NCBI RefSeq assembly: GCF_000143985.1
Contig: NC_014364.1
Coordinates: forward strand, 558,001 to 622,000
From: Sediminispirochaeta smaragdinae DSM 11293
GTDB taxonomy: Bacteria; Spirochaetota; Spirochaetia; DSM-16054; Sediminispirochaetaceae
Direction: 5' to 3'
Length of the DNA stretch: 64,000 nucleotides
Shown here one piece after another: positions 18,468-26,763 of this stretch (positions within the stretch are counted from its first letter, which is position 1; every line of letters starts with the position of its first letter). Made by a program: the position numbers and the translations under genes. Below the pieces are notes generated by a model that searched no databases, was not told the origin of the DNA, and was given only the letters and a program-made list of their open reading frames with translations.

Positions 18468-19324
18468 GTTTTTCTCTCGGCATGTTTACGCCTCGACATA
18501 AGTGCCGATGCGCCGATAAGAACCAGAAAGGTTATCAGGTAGGGAAAGGCCAGCATGAGCGTCGGCGGAAGCCAACTCAAGCCCTGGGCGTTCCCTGCAA
18601 CCGCATCGGCAAAGGCGAAAAGCCATGAGGCCAGGAGGATGCCGACGGGAGATTTCCTGCCGAGGAAAACAGCGACCAGGGCTATCCATCCCTTCCCTGC
18701 GGTTATGCCGGGAACAAAGGCTTCGAGGCGGAGGGAAAGAAAGGCACCGGCAAGGCCGCAAAAAAGCCCTGAAAGGGTGATGGCCTGAAACTGGACAGAT
18801 CCGGGAGCAACACCCCGCCCTTTGAGCACTTCCGGATCGATACCTGCAGCTCTGACTCGCAGGCCGAAGGGTGTCTGATTGAGCAGATAGATAAGCAAGG
18901 GGACAAGCAGCAATCCGACGAGGGGCGCCGGGGTGATGGTTCCTCCCGTCGGGAAGGGGATATGCGGCAGAGAGGGCATGTTTGCAATGCGTATGACCCC
19001 TCTGGTGGAAAAAAACTGACCCGAAAGAAAGGTAACCAGGCCGGTGGCCAGCAGGTTGACGGCAAGGCCCGCGATGAAGATGTTTGCCTGGAGGCGAACG
19101 CTGAAAAAACCGAACACTGCTGCCGCCCCGGCGCTTGCCGTCGCAGCGGCAAGCAGCCCCAGTATGATGCTTCCGCTAAAGCCTGCCACCACTATCGCAG
19201 TGAAGGCCCCTATCAGCATAAGTCCTTCCAGGGCGATATTCAGTATCCCTGCCCGTTCGGTTATGACCCCGCCGAGGGCCGCAATGAGAACCGGTGCCAT
19301 CAGGTCGAAGATGCTAGCAATCAC
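18464..19324 (-). CDS. rfuD: Riboflavin ABC transporter permease RfuD
   Basis: A 286-residue BMP/ribose-type permease with about eight membrane segments (family hallmark [20 protein letters not shown] near the N-terminus). It forms the channel with RfuC. The frame is open 68 codons upstream, but the start is GTG 19324, which overlaps the rfuC TGA stop (GTGA) and has GGAG at proper distance. The identity as riboflavin rather than nucleoside permease rests on the FMN riboswitch upstream of the operon and on the match to the RfuABCD gene order known from Treponema. Confidence 0.85.
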   Translation of the reverse strand: MIASIFDLMAPVLIAALGGVITERAGILNIALEGLMLIGAFTAIVVAGFSGSIILGLLAAATASAGAAAVFGFFSVRLQANIFIAGLAVNLLATGLVTFLSGQFFSTRGVIRIANMPSLPHIPFPTGGTITPAPLVGLLLVPLLIYLLNQTPFGLRVRAAGIDPEVLKGRGVAPGSVQFQAITLSGLFCGLAGAFLSLRLEAFVPGITAGKGWIALVAVFLGRKSPVGILLASWLFAFADAVAGNAQGLSWLPPTLMLAFPYLITFLVLIGASALMSRRKHAERKT

Positions 19325-20328
19325 CGCTTTTTTCTCCTTCCGATCACAATACGGGCGGTGATGAAGAGGAAGACCACCCCCTGAACGATGCTCGATAATT
19401 CCATGCTTATACTGCTGGAAAGGGTTGCCGTATCCGTCGCTTCCTGAAGAAATGCGAAGACGATACCGGCCGGTATAATAAGCAAGGGATGGTTTGCCCC
19501 GATGAGCGCCACGGCGATACCGTTCCAACCCAATCCGGAGCTCGCCCCCTGGATGGCCATATGAAGGTCTCCCACAATTGTAAAGGCCCCGACGATACCG
19601 TAGAGAGCTCCGCTCATAATCATCGGTACCACGAGATGACGATCGACGTTGATGCCGCCGTAGCGGGCGAATTCACGGTTCAGTCCGCAGAGGCGTAGCT
19701 CGTAGCCTCGGTAGTTCTTGAAAAGATAGAGATACAGGAACCACACGATCAGCGGTGCGATGAAAATCACCGGGGTCAGATGGGAGGGGGGAAGTAGTCG
19801 GGGTAACCAAAAGCTTTTGGGAATCTCCGGAGTGGAGAGGAGGAAGCTTTTTTGGTCCCGGAGAGGACCTATGATCAGATAGTCGATGGTGTAAACCAGG
19901 CTCTGGCCCAAGAGAAAAGAGCTTATCAGCTCATCCGTATTCCAGAGCCGCTTGAATAAGCCACAGAGCCCTGCCGCCGTTGCTCCCACCACCGATGCTG
20001 CGAGTACCATGATTACGATTCCGAGAAAACCGCTTTCCGGTGGGAGTATGGTACCCAACATGGCCGCAGTAAAGGCTCCCACATAGACCTGACCTTCTCC
20101 TCCCAGGTTGAAAACCCCACTGCGGAAGGCAATCGACATTCCTCCCCCGGCGATCATCAGAAGGGCCGCAAGGGAGAGCATATTGCCGAAGTAGTATCTG
20201 GAAGAGAATGGACCGGTAAAGAAGTTGAGTATTGCCTTTCCCGGATGGGGAGCTGCTATCAGCATGATGAGCAGGGCGGTAAGGGTTGCGGCCGAAAGAG
20301 CCGTTGCTGTTCTGTGGGTCCGCTTCAT
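19321..20328 (-). CDS. rfuC: Riboflavin ABC transporter permease RfuC
   Basis: A 335-residue permease of the same family, with about nine hydrophobic segments and the hallmark IAFRSGVFNLGGEGQVYVGA. It partners with RfuD. ATG 20328 overlaps the rfuB stop (ATGA), with AGGGAA upstream, so translation is coupled. Relatives include the purine-nucleoside permeases YufP/NupP; the riboswitch decides for riboflavin here. Confidence 0.85.
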   Translation of the reverse strand: MKRTHRTATALSAATLTALLIMLIAAPHPGKAILNFFTGPFSSRYYFGNMLSLAALLMIAGGGMSIAFRSGVFNLGGEGQVYVGAFTAAMLGTILPPESGFLGIVIMVLAASVVGATAAGLCGLFKRLWNTDELISSFLLGQSLVYTIDYLIIGPLRDQKSFLLSTPEIPKSFWLPRLLPPSHLTPVIFIAPLIVWFLYLYLFKNYRGYELRLCGLNREFARYGGINVDRHLVVPMIMSGALYGIVGAFTIVGDLHMAIQGASSGLGWNGIAVALIGANHPLLIIPAGIVFAFLQEATDTATLSSSISMELSSIVQGVVFLFITARIVIGRRKKR

Positions 20329-21887
20329 AAAGGGTTTCCCTGTAGCATCAATCTTCCGGCCTTTTCCCTATCGAGCTCGTGTGCCTGCACCGTGGCCACC
20401 ATCTTCCCTCCGTGAAGAACAACAATACGATCGGCTGCGGAAAGAGCCTCGTCGATATCGGAGGTGAGCAGCAGGACTCCGCTGCCGGCCTGTTTCATGG
20501 AATCGATCTTTTCAAGTATGCGCTTTCTGCTTGCTACATCAAGCCCCCAGGAGGGCTCTGCGAAGAGTATGAGGGAAGGGGAACGGCTCAGCTCCCTTCC
20601 GATAATGACTTTCTGAATGTTTCCCCCGGAGAGCGCATCCATGCGATCGCCTGCTCCTCCTCGTATCCCGTACTCCTCAAAGAGGTGTTTTGTGAAGCGT
20701 TGGATCTCATCCTCCTTCATGGTGGCCCAGCCGTGAAAGGTTCGGTAGTTCAGAAGAATGAGATTTTCCGCGACCGTGGATGAGATACTGGCACCCCGTA
20801 CCATTCTGTCTGTCGGTACATAGGCAACCCTCTTTTTACGCAGTAGCTCCGGGCTGAGCCGTTCGAGCCGCTCTCCAAACAGACGTATCTCCCCCGTATC
20901 CGGAGGAGAGAGACCGGCAAGAAGCCGCTCCACGGTTTCAAGCCCCGCTTCCCGCATACCCAGCACGGCTATCGCTTCGCCGGGAGCGAGGGAGAACGAG
21001 AGTCCTTTAAGGGGCGGGTAGCCCTCGCAGTTACAGGCGAGCCTTTCGACCGAAAGCAGGGGTGCTGAAGAAGAAGCGGGGTTTTTCCCTGCCCTTTTTG
21101 GCCTTCTGTTTGTACTGGAGAGGTCGGTTTTATGCTGCTGATGGTTTCCGTCGATCATGAGATGGGTGAGCTTTTCCAAACTGCACTCCTCGGAACGAAG
21201 GGTTTTGATCAATCTCCCCTCACGAAGTACCGCAATGGTATCGGCGTTTCCCAGCGCCTCCTTCAATTTGTGCGTAACGATAAATATGGTGTGCCCCTCT
21301 TCTTTCAGACGTGCAAGGAGCCTGTACAGATATTCGGTTTCCTTATCGTCGAAAATGGTGGTCGGTTCGTCGAGCACCATCACCTTCACAGAGCGGGAGA
21401 GCAGATAGAGAAGGCTTACATTCTGACGTTCCACCGCATCAAGCCCCTCGGCCTTTCTCGAAAGTTCTATCGGAATACCGTATCGGTCAGAGATCTTTTG
21501 TATCTTTGCCGCCGCCCTTCGCCGTTCTATCCTGCCGGGGAAGCGAGTCGGCTCGTTTCCCAAAAGGAGGTTGTCAAGAACGCTAAAATCGGGAATCAGC
21601 CGCACCTGTTGACGGACCATGCCGATGCCCGTTTCAAGAGCATCGGCTGTCGATGAAAAGTGTTTCGCCTCTCCGCCGATGAGGATGGTTCCGCTGTCCG
21701 GCTTTAGATAACCGCACATGAGCTTCATAAGGGTCGATTTACCTGAACCGTTTTCTCCAATCAGCGCGACCGTCTCACCAGCGGCAGCATCGAGGGAGAT
21801 CGAGCGACAGGCATGAATTCCGTTTTCACGGTAGGTTTTGTCAATCTCCTTCAGCGATACCGCCATCTTTTCCCGGCAGGAGTCCAT
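20325..21887 (-). CDS. rfuB: Riboflavin ABC transporter ATP-binding protein RfuB
   Basis: A 520-residue double ATPase of the RbsA/YufO type. Domain 1 (~10-240) has Walker A GENGSGKSTLMK, Q-loop VRQQVRL, a divergent signature EGLDAVERQNVSLL and Walker B VMVLDEPT. Domain 2 (~270-510) has a degenerate Walker A (GMREAGLETVERLL), the signature LSGGNIQKV and Walker B LILFAEPSWGLD. Loss of the second Walker A lysine is normal for this family, where the two sites are unequal. It powers uptake through RfuC/RfuD and is encoded 4 bases after rfuA. Confidence 0.87.
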   Translation of the reverse strand: MDSCREKMAVSLKEIDKTYRENGIHACRSISLDAAAGETVALIGENGSGKSTLMKLMCGYLKPDSGTILIGGEAKHFSSTADALETGIGMVRQQVRLIPDFSVLDNLLLGNEPTRFPGRIERRRAAAKIQKISDRYGIPIELSRKAEGLDAVERQNVSLLYLLSRSVKVMVLDEPTTIFDDKETEYLYRLLARLKEEGHTIFIVTHKLKEALGNADTIAVLREGRLIKTLRSEECSLEKLTHLMIDGNHQQHKTDLSSTNRRPKRAGKNPASSSAPLLSVERLACNCEGYPPLKGLSFSLAPGEAIAVLGMREAGLETVERLLAGLSPPDTGEIRLFGERLERLSPELLRKKRVAYVPTDRMVRGASISSTVAENLILLNYRTFHGWATMKEDEIQRFTKHLFEEYGIRGGAGDRMDALSGGNIQKVIIGRELSRSPSLILFAEPSWGLDVASRKRILEKIDSMKQAGSGVLLLTSDIDEALSAADRIVVLHGGKMVATVQAHELDREKAGRLMLQGNPL

Positions 21888-21891
21888 GGCC

Positions 21892-22914
21892 TTATCGCTC
21901 TTCCTCTAAGAGAGGGAGGGGAGGATTGCCTTGCTTCAGATCTTCGAGAAAACGATGTTGTCGTTCCCTTAGTTCTTTGGGGACCGTTTCCCTGTAGTGT
22001 TCGTCGTTTTCGACAAAGGTGATCCACCCGTCCTTGGTAGATGCGACCTCGGCACTGCCGAATGGAAGCGTTCCGTCGATGGCCGCAAGGCTCTTTTCGT
22101 AGGCCGCCCGGTACTGTTCGACGGCGGTACTCCCGATAACCGTACCCGGCGCAACATCATAGCCCGCCGTATCGAACCATAGTACGTAGCGGCCTCGTTC
22201 CTTGGCGGCGGCCACCACTCCCTGATTTGCCCCTCCCGCAATGGTAAGGATCACGTCCGTTCCGCTGTCGTAGAGCGATGAGGCCAGTTCGGAACCCTTT
22301 GAGGCATCGAACCAGTTCCCTACAACGCGGAATTCGATCTTTGCCTCCGGTGCCACACGTTTTACCCCGCGCTCAAAGCCGGGACGTATTGCCTGGTTCA
22401 TGTCCGGATATTCCTGACCGACGATCATTCCCACCGAGAGATGCTCCTTGTCGGCCCCACTCATGTCCGAGCCGGTGACGAGAGCTGCGAAGGTTCCTGC
22501 AAGATACCCCTGTTCCATCTGGTGGTACCGCAGTGTGTAAATCGACGGATTACCCTCGAGAAATCCGTCGAGGATAAGGAATTTCTGCTGCGGGAATTCC
22601 CGGGATATTGCTTCGCAAATCTTGGGCAGAGCCGGATTTGTCGTAACAATCAGATCCCAGTCGCCCGAGGCTGCGAGAGCCTTTACCTTTTCGCCCCAGT
22701 CTCCCTGGTTGAAGCCCCCTTCGATAACCGAGGCCTCGACCTTATCCCGTTCCTTTGCTGCAGCAAGCACCCCGTCGGCCATTTCGCTGTAGGTCGGACT
22801 TCCCTCGGTAACGCCGGGGATGAACACTGCAATGTCGTATGTATCATCCTTTTGTGAACAGCCCGAAAGCACAAGGGTCAAAAATAAAAAAGCGGTTATG
22901 ACGGGAAGAGACAT
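21892..22914 (-). CDS. rfuA: Riboflavin-binding lipoprotein RfuA (BMP family)
   Basis: A 340-residue BMP/PnrA-family substrate-binding lipoprotein. The signal peptide from ATG 22914 ends in the lipobox LVLSGC (Cys about 19). The core has DIAVFIPGVTEGSPTYSEMADG, LIVTTNPALPK and VGMIVGQEYPDMNQAIRPGFERG. An upstream in-frame ATG lies inside the riboswitch region and is rejected, because the signal peptide must be N-terminal. In Treponema pallidum the equivalent RfuA binds riboflavin; specificity here is inferred from the FMN riboswitch in the leader. Confidence 0.87.
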   Translation of the reverse strand: MSLPVITAFLFLTLVLSGCSQKDDTYDIAVFIPGVTEGSPTYSEMADGVLAAAKERDKVEASVIEGGFNQGDWGEKVKALAASGDWDLIVTTNPALPKICEAISREFPQQKFLILDGFLEGNPSIYTLRYHQMEQGYLAGTFAALVTGSDMSGADKEHLSVGMIVGQEYPDMNQAIRPGFERGVKRVAPEAKIEFRVVGNWFDASKGSELASSLYDSGTDVILTIAGGANQGVVAAAKERGRYVLWFDTAGYDVAPGTVIGSTAVEQYRAAYEKSLAAIDGTLPFGSAEVASTKDGWITFVENDEHYRETVPKELRERQHRFLEDLKQGNPPLPLLEEER

Positions 22915-22941
22915 ACGAATTCTTCTCTTTCCTTTATTGTG

Positions 22942-22970
22942 AAAAAACACCGATCCCTCCTTGTGGATCG
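22942..22970 (-). terminator. Riboswitch expression-platform terminator
   Basis: On the mRNA, CGATCC and GGATCG (22951-22970) form a 6-bp hairpin with an 8-base loop, followed within 3 bases by six U (22942-22947). It lies between the FMN aptamer and rfuA. The same CGATCC arm can instead pair with GGATCG at 23021-23026, just after the aptamer, giving an antiterminator. Confidence 0.7.
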
Positions 22971-23031
22971 AAACAGCATTTTTCCGGAGGGAGTTACAGG
23001 AAGGTCTATCGTGCGGTAGGCGATCCCATAT

Positions 23032-23148
23032 TTCTTCTCCCATCCAGACTTTCACTGTCGGTAACGGAATCTCACCGTTTCACCCCAAGGCTTTCGGGAT
23101 TGCGGACTATCACCGCCGGTCGGGACCCGAAGTCCCTCCCTCGAAGAA
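23032..23148 (-). ncRNA. FMN riboswitch (RFN element)
   Basis: The classical RFN core is readable on the minus strand: TTCTTCGAGG at the 5' P1 arm, CCCGACCGGCGGTGATAGTC, then GAAAGCC, GGTGAAA, GATTCCGTTACCGACAGTG, and AAAGTCTGGATGGGAGAAG closing P1. It precedes rfuABCD, so uptake of riboflavin should be shut off when FMN is abundant. P1 can be extended outward (AUACCAU with AUGGGAU), which would bury the antiterminator strand when FMN is bound and let the terminator at 22942-22970 form. Confidence 0.95.
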
Positions 23149-23163
23149 AATGGTATGAAAAAT

Positions 23164-23192
23164 ATAGTATGAATCCGTGAGCTTTTCGTCAA
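23164..23192 (-). promoter_or_regulatory. Promoter of the rfu riboflavin operon
   Basis: TTGACG (23187-23192), a 17-base spacer and TACTAT (23164-23169). The predicted start near 23157 lies just before the FMN aptamer. Confidence 0.8.
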
Positions 23193-23203
23193 GAGAGCTT
23201 TGG

Positions 23204-23233
23204 TTGACCCCTATCCCTCTCTGGTGGTATGCT
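23204..23233 (+). promoter_or_regulatory. Promoter of the PRPP synthetase gene
   Basis: TTGACC (23204-23209), an 18-base spacer and TATGCT (23228-23233). It is divergent from the rfu promoter, with 11 bases between their -35 boxes. Confidence 0.55.
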
Positions 23234-23280
23234 CGGCTACGGTCCAGAAGAGAATAAGCGATTCCGAGGTATCCGTCTAT

Positions 23281-24519
23281 ATGAGCATTATTAAACCCGC
23301 AAGTCTGGGGATCATCGCCTGCCCCGGCGCCGAGCAATTCACTTCCGACGTGATTCGGCATCTTAAGCGCCAATACGTCAAGAAATATCATAAACTTGCT
23401 GACGATCTTTCGGCAAAGTACAACATGACTACCGAAGAGGTCTGGAAAAGAATGAACTTCATTGAGGACCTGCATCGGCTTGAGGATGATCCGCGAAAGA
23501 GACCGGTAGATCGTTTCCGTCCGCCCAAATTTCGGCTTCCTGTACGCTTTACCAGATTTGCCAACGGGGAATTCAAGTCGGAACTCCTTTCTTCGGTGAA
23601 GGGAATGAGTGTTTTCATCATCCAGGATGTGGAAAACCACTATCCACTTGCTTTCTACAATTTAGAAGAGAACGTATGCCTTTCGGTAAACGACCATGTG
23701 ATGATGCTTTTTACCACCATAGATGCCGCCCTGGAAGCGGGGGCGGAAAGCGTTACCCTTGTTCTTCCGACCTATCCCTACAGCCGTCAGCATAAAAAGC
23801 GGGGAAGGGAAGCCCTTACCGCCCGTTGGTTCGGCCAGATGTGTGAGCATAGCGGTGCCAGCAGAATCATTACCGTGGATATCCACTCGAAGGAGATTGA
23901 GAACACCTTCAATAAGTTGATTCTGGAGAATCTTCACGGAAGCTATCAGATTATTCGTGCCTTAAAGGATCTTGTTGATCTCAACGATCCCGACCTCGTT
24001 GTGGTAAGCCCCGATACCGGGGCCGTAGATCGCAATAAGTTTTATGCCGGTAATCTGAAGAAACCTTTGGCCCTTTTATATAAGGAACGGGATTATTCGC
24101 GGGTGAGTCGTGATGCATCGAGCAGCAACATCACCAATATTCGGCTTCTTGGGGATGTAAAGGGAAAGATCGTCTTTATGGCCGATGATATGCTTGGGAC
24201 GGGCGGTACCCTGATGAAGGCGATGCGGGAGCTGAAACGGCTTGGTGCCAGGCAGATCATAGCCGCAGCCAGCCTTCCTTTTTTTACCGGTGATGCCATT
24301 GAGCATTTTGAGCAGGCATATAAAGAGGGTATCTTTTATCGAATCATCGGAACAAACGCAGTCTATCACGACGCTACGTTACTTGAGCGTGAATGGTATG
24401 TTTCGGCCGACATCACTGATCTTCATGCACGTATCATCAGCAGACTTCACCACGGGCGTTCTCTTTCTCCTCTGCTTGAGAATAGCCGCATCATACAAAA
24501 GCTGCTGCGTAAGGAGTGA
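23281..24519 (+). CDS. prs: Ribose-phosphate pyrophosphokinase, long form
   Basis: A 412-residue PRPP synthetase making phosphoribosyl pyrophosphate from ribose 5-phosphate and ATP for nucleotide, His and Trp synthesis. Motifs: FANGEFKSEL, TYPYSRQHKKRGREALTA (ATP side), TVDIHSKEIENTF (catalytic/metal), VSPDTGAVDRNKFYAG (ribose-5-P loop) and FMADDMLGTGGTLMKA (PRPP loop). It is about 100 residues longer than the usual ~315. The extra sequence is mainly in the N-terminal half (VIRHLKRQYVKKYHKLADD through RPPKFRLPVRF), a basic, probably helical insertion. ATG 23281 is chosen over an upstream in-frame start near the promoter. The FGGY kinase follows after 9 bases. Confidence 0.9.
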   Translation: MSIIKPASLGIIACPGAEQFTSDVIRHLKRQYVKKYHKLADDLSAKYNMTTEEVWKRMNFIEDLHRLEDDPRKRPVDRFRPPKFRLPVRFTRFANGEFKSELLSSVKGMSVFIIQDVENHYPLAFYNLEENVCLSVNDHVMMLFTTIDAALEAGAESVTLVLPTYPYSRQHKKRGREALTARWFGQMCEHSGASRIITVDIHSKEIENTFNKLILENLHGSYQIIRALKDLVDLNDPDLVVVSPDTGAVDRNKFYAGNLKKPLALLYKERDYSRVSRDASSSNITNIRLLGDVKGKIVFMADDMLGTGGTLMKAMRELKRLGARQIIAAASLPFFTGDAIEHFEQAYKEGIFYRIIGTNAVYHDATLLEREWYVSADITDLHARIISRLHHGRSLSPLLENSRIIQKLLRKE

Positions 24520-24528
24520 AGAAACGGA

Positions 24529-25998
24529 ATGGGAAAGATGAGTATCTGCCGGAGCGGCAAGGTCCTTGCCGTCGACATCGGCACCTCTTCCATGAAGGGT
24601 GCGGTGATAGACTCCGGCGGACATGCCTTTTCTTTGGTGCGGGTCCCTTTTCTGGAACTATCTCCCCCGAAAGGTGCCGGCAGCGCGTTAACGTGGGAAG
24701 GGCTCTGGGACCCCGAACTATGGGATGCCGGCTTTCATGAACTGCTTCATCGTCTCGGACCGGATTGCTGCGGCAGTATCGATGCCGTGGCGATAAGCGG
24801 TAACGGCCCCTCTGTTGTTCCTCTCGGCCGTGACGGCAGGCCTGTTGCCGGTTCTCTGCTTTGGCACGACAGACGAGAGCGACGGCTCGACGGTGACCCC
24901 TCCTTCTTCCTGCCGAAGATGGCCTGGTACCGCCATTATCCCGATCTCTGGAGAAGCATAGAAGGATTTATCGGCTGTCCGGAGTATCTCGGCTATCTTC
25001 TTACCGGAGAACGCTTTTTCTATACCCCGTCGGAGGAATTCATCCCCCATCTCTGGAGCCGGAAGAGCGCCGATCTCTACGACATCCCGCTGAAGATGCT
25101 TCCTCCTCCTGTTAGAACAGGAGTGCCCGCCGGTGTCGTTTCGGCGTCTGCCGCTTCCCGTTTCGGCCTTAGGGAGGGAATCCCCCTTGCCGCCGGAGGG
25201 TCGGATTTCCTTATGGCCCTTCTCGGTAGTGGGGTTGTCCGTCCCGGCATGGCCTGCGATCGTGCGGGTACCAGTGAGGGCATTAATTTTTGCGCCTCGA
25301 AACGCCTAAGCCATCCGCGGGTAAGACCTTTGCCGCATGCGGTTCCGGGGCTTTACAATATCGCCGGAATTCTCAGCTCCACAGGGTTGGTCTTTGAGTG
25401 GTTTCGGCGTATCTCCGGCCAGGATCGTCGTGATTACGAAGAGATGCTGGAGGAGATTCATACGGCTCCCTTTTCTTCACGCCCCCTCTTCTTCCCCAGT
25501 ATTCATCGAGGTGCTGTCTGGGAGTTTTCCGGTGGGGTCTTTGCTGGACTGCTACCGGACCATGGCCCGGTGGAGATGGGGCAGGCGGTGGTTTCCGCCA
25601 TCGGCTTCGGGATCAGGGATTGCATTGAAAGTCTGAGCGAGGCAGGTTGCCGGGTGACGGAGATGAGGGTCTGCGGCGGACAGGGGCGCAATCGGATATG
25701 GAACAGCATGAAAGCAGATATTGTCGGCGTACCCCTTTTGATTCCGGAGCTTCTGGATTGCGAACTGACAGGTGCTGCGGCAGCGGCCTTTGCCATGCTT
25801 GAAGGCCGTGATGATATCGTTCCGATCAGCGAACGTCTCGTCCGTATTGCCGACCGTTTCGATCCTAATTCCGAAGAACATGGGCTTTGGAGTCGTCGCT
25901 ACGATTCCTACCGCAGGTCGCGGGACAGGCTTCTCGATGCTTTTTCTCTCTCTGAGGGGGCTGCCAAGGGCGCTACTCTTCCCGAAAGAGAGCCATAA
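24529..25998 (+). CDS. FGGY-family carbohydrate kinase
   Basis: A 489-residue sugar kinase. The N-terminal ATPase lobe begins VLAVDIGTSSMKGAVID. WHDRRERRLDG matches the substrate loop of xylulokinase-like members, GGSDFLMALLGSG and DRAGTSEGINF lie at the domain junction, and VCGGQGRNRIWNSMKADIVG is the C-terminal family signature. It phosphorylates a pentulose or related polyol, but the exact substrate is unclear. It is linked to prs (9 bases), which would fit a pentose route into PRPP; that is inference. It ends in a 26-base convergent overlap with the metalloprotease gene. Confidence 0.88.
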   Translation: MGKMSICRSGKVLAVDIGTSSMKGAVIDSGGHAFSLVRVPFLELSPPKGAGSALTWEGLWDPELWDAGFHELLHRLGPDCCGSIDAVAISGNGPSVVPLGRDGRPVAGSLLWHDRRERRLDGDPSFFLPKMAWYRHYPDLWRSIEGFIGCPEYLGYLLTGERFFYTPSEEFIPHLWSRKSADLYDIPLKMLPPPVRTGVPAGVVSASAASRFGLREGIPLAAGGSDFLMALLGSGVVRPGMACDRAGTSEGINFCASKRLSHPRVRPLPHAVPGLYNIAGILSSTGLVFEWFRRISGQDRRDYEEMLEEIHTAPFSSRPLFFPSIHRGAVWEFSGGVFAGLLPDHGPVEMGQAVVSAIGFGIRDCIESLSEAGCRVTEMRVCGGQGRNRIWNSMKADIVGVPLLIPELLDCELTGAAAAAFAMLEGRDDIVPISERLVRIADRFDPNSEEHGLWSRRYDSYRRSRDRLLDAFSLSEGAAKGATLPEREP

Positions 25999-26704
25999 TC
26001 CTTCGCAAATTCCTTAGCTGCTTGTCTCTCTCTGCGTAGTTGGGGCACAGCCGTTCCACTTCCTTCCAGTAGAGCTTAGAGTGGTTGAGGTGGATTTGAT
26101 GACACAATTCATGGATCACCAGGTAGCGTTGGAGCTCCGGTTCAAGCATGATTACCCGCCAGTTGAGAGAGATATTTCCCCCTGAGGAGCTGCTTCCCCA
26201 TCTGCTGCGCTGATTACGAATAAAGACCTTATGTATCGGAATGTCAACCTCCGCAGATATCTCTCTAACCAATAGCTTAAGCCGTTGCCTGGCTTCGGCC
26301 TCCAGCCACTTTTTCAGTGCGGCAATAATCAGGGGCTTGGAACGATTAGGGCCGACGACGACAATCACCTTCCTGTTTTGATCAAGGGTGACACTGTGAC
26401 TTTTTCGCTTTGGCGATGTCGAGATCTCCACCGGATACTCTTTTCCGTTCAGAAAGATCCTCGTGGAAGGGTCGGTGCGCTTGATATCCTCTTCGATGCG
26501 CCAAAGATGACCTGCTATCCACCGGCGTTTTGTTTCGATGGCCCGCTCTATTTCCGCCTGTGTGGTTGTTACGGGACAGGAAACGCTGACATTCCCCGAT
26601 CCTGAAATCTTGATGCGGATATGCTTTTGACGTTTGCGCCGGAGGATGGAAACATCAAAGCTTCCCGTTCCAACGCGCAAAGGGATTGATTCCTTACCGC
26701 TCAT
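25973..26704 (-). CDS. YgjP-like zinc metallopeptidase (DUF45)
   Basis: A 243-residue protein of the YgjP/DUF45 family. An N-terminal beta-rich part (residues ~10-110; RIKISGSGNVSVSCP, RRWIAGHL) precedes the metal site HELCHQIHLNHSKLYW (HExxH with a third His/Glu downstream). The conserved RSRWGSSSSGGNISLNWR strand lies before it. Family members are SprT/M48-like zinc proteins of poorly known role. The start is ATG 26704, directly before the domain; the upstream extension of the frame is incompatible with the divergent transglutaminase promoter region. No signal peptide, so cytoplasmic. Confidence 0.85.
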   Translation of the reverse strand: MSGKESIPLRVGTGSFDVSILRRKRQKHIRIKISGSGNVSVSCPVTTTQAEIERAIETKRRWIAGHLWRIEEDIKRTDPSTRIFLNGKEYPVEISTSPKRKSHSVTLDQNRKVIVVVGPNRSKPLIIAALKKWLEAEARQRLKLLVREISAEVDIPIHKVFIRNQRSRWGSSSSGGNISLNWRVIMLEPELQRYLVIHELCHQIHLNHSKLYWKEVERLCPNYAERDKQLRNLRRIMALFREE

Positions 26705-26763
26705 GCTTCGTCCGATTTGCCCTCTTTCAAGGGATTGTAGTATCCTGAATAAGAGGGGTAAAG

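Noticed and set aside
18464..22914. Calling the BMP-type ABC operon a nucleoside (NupNOPQ-like) importer
   Set aside because: Sequence alone allows it, but the FMN riboswitch and gene order match RfuABCD much better.
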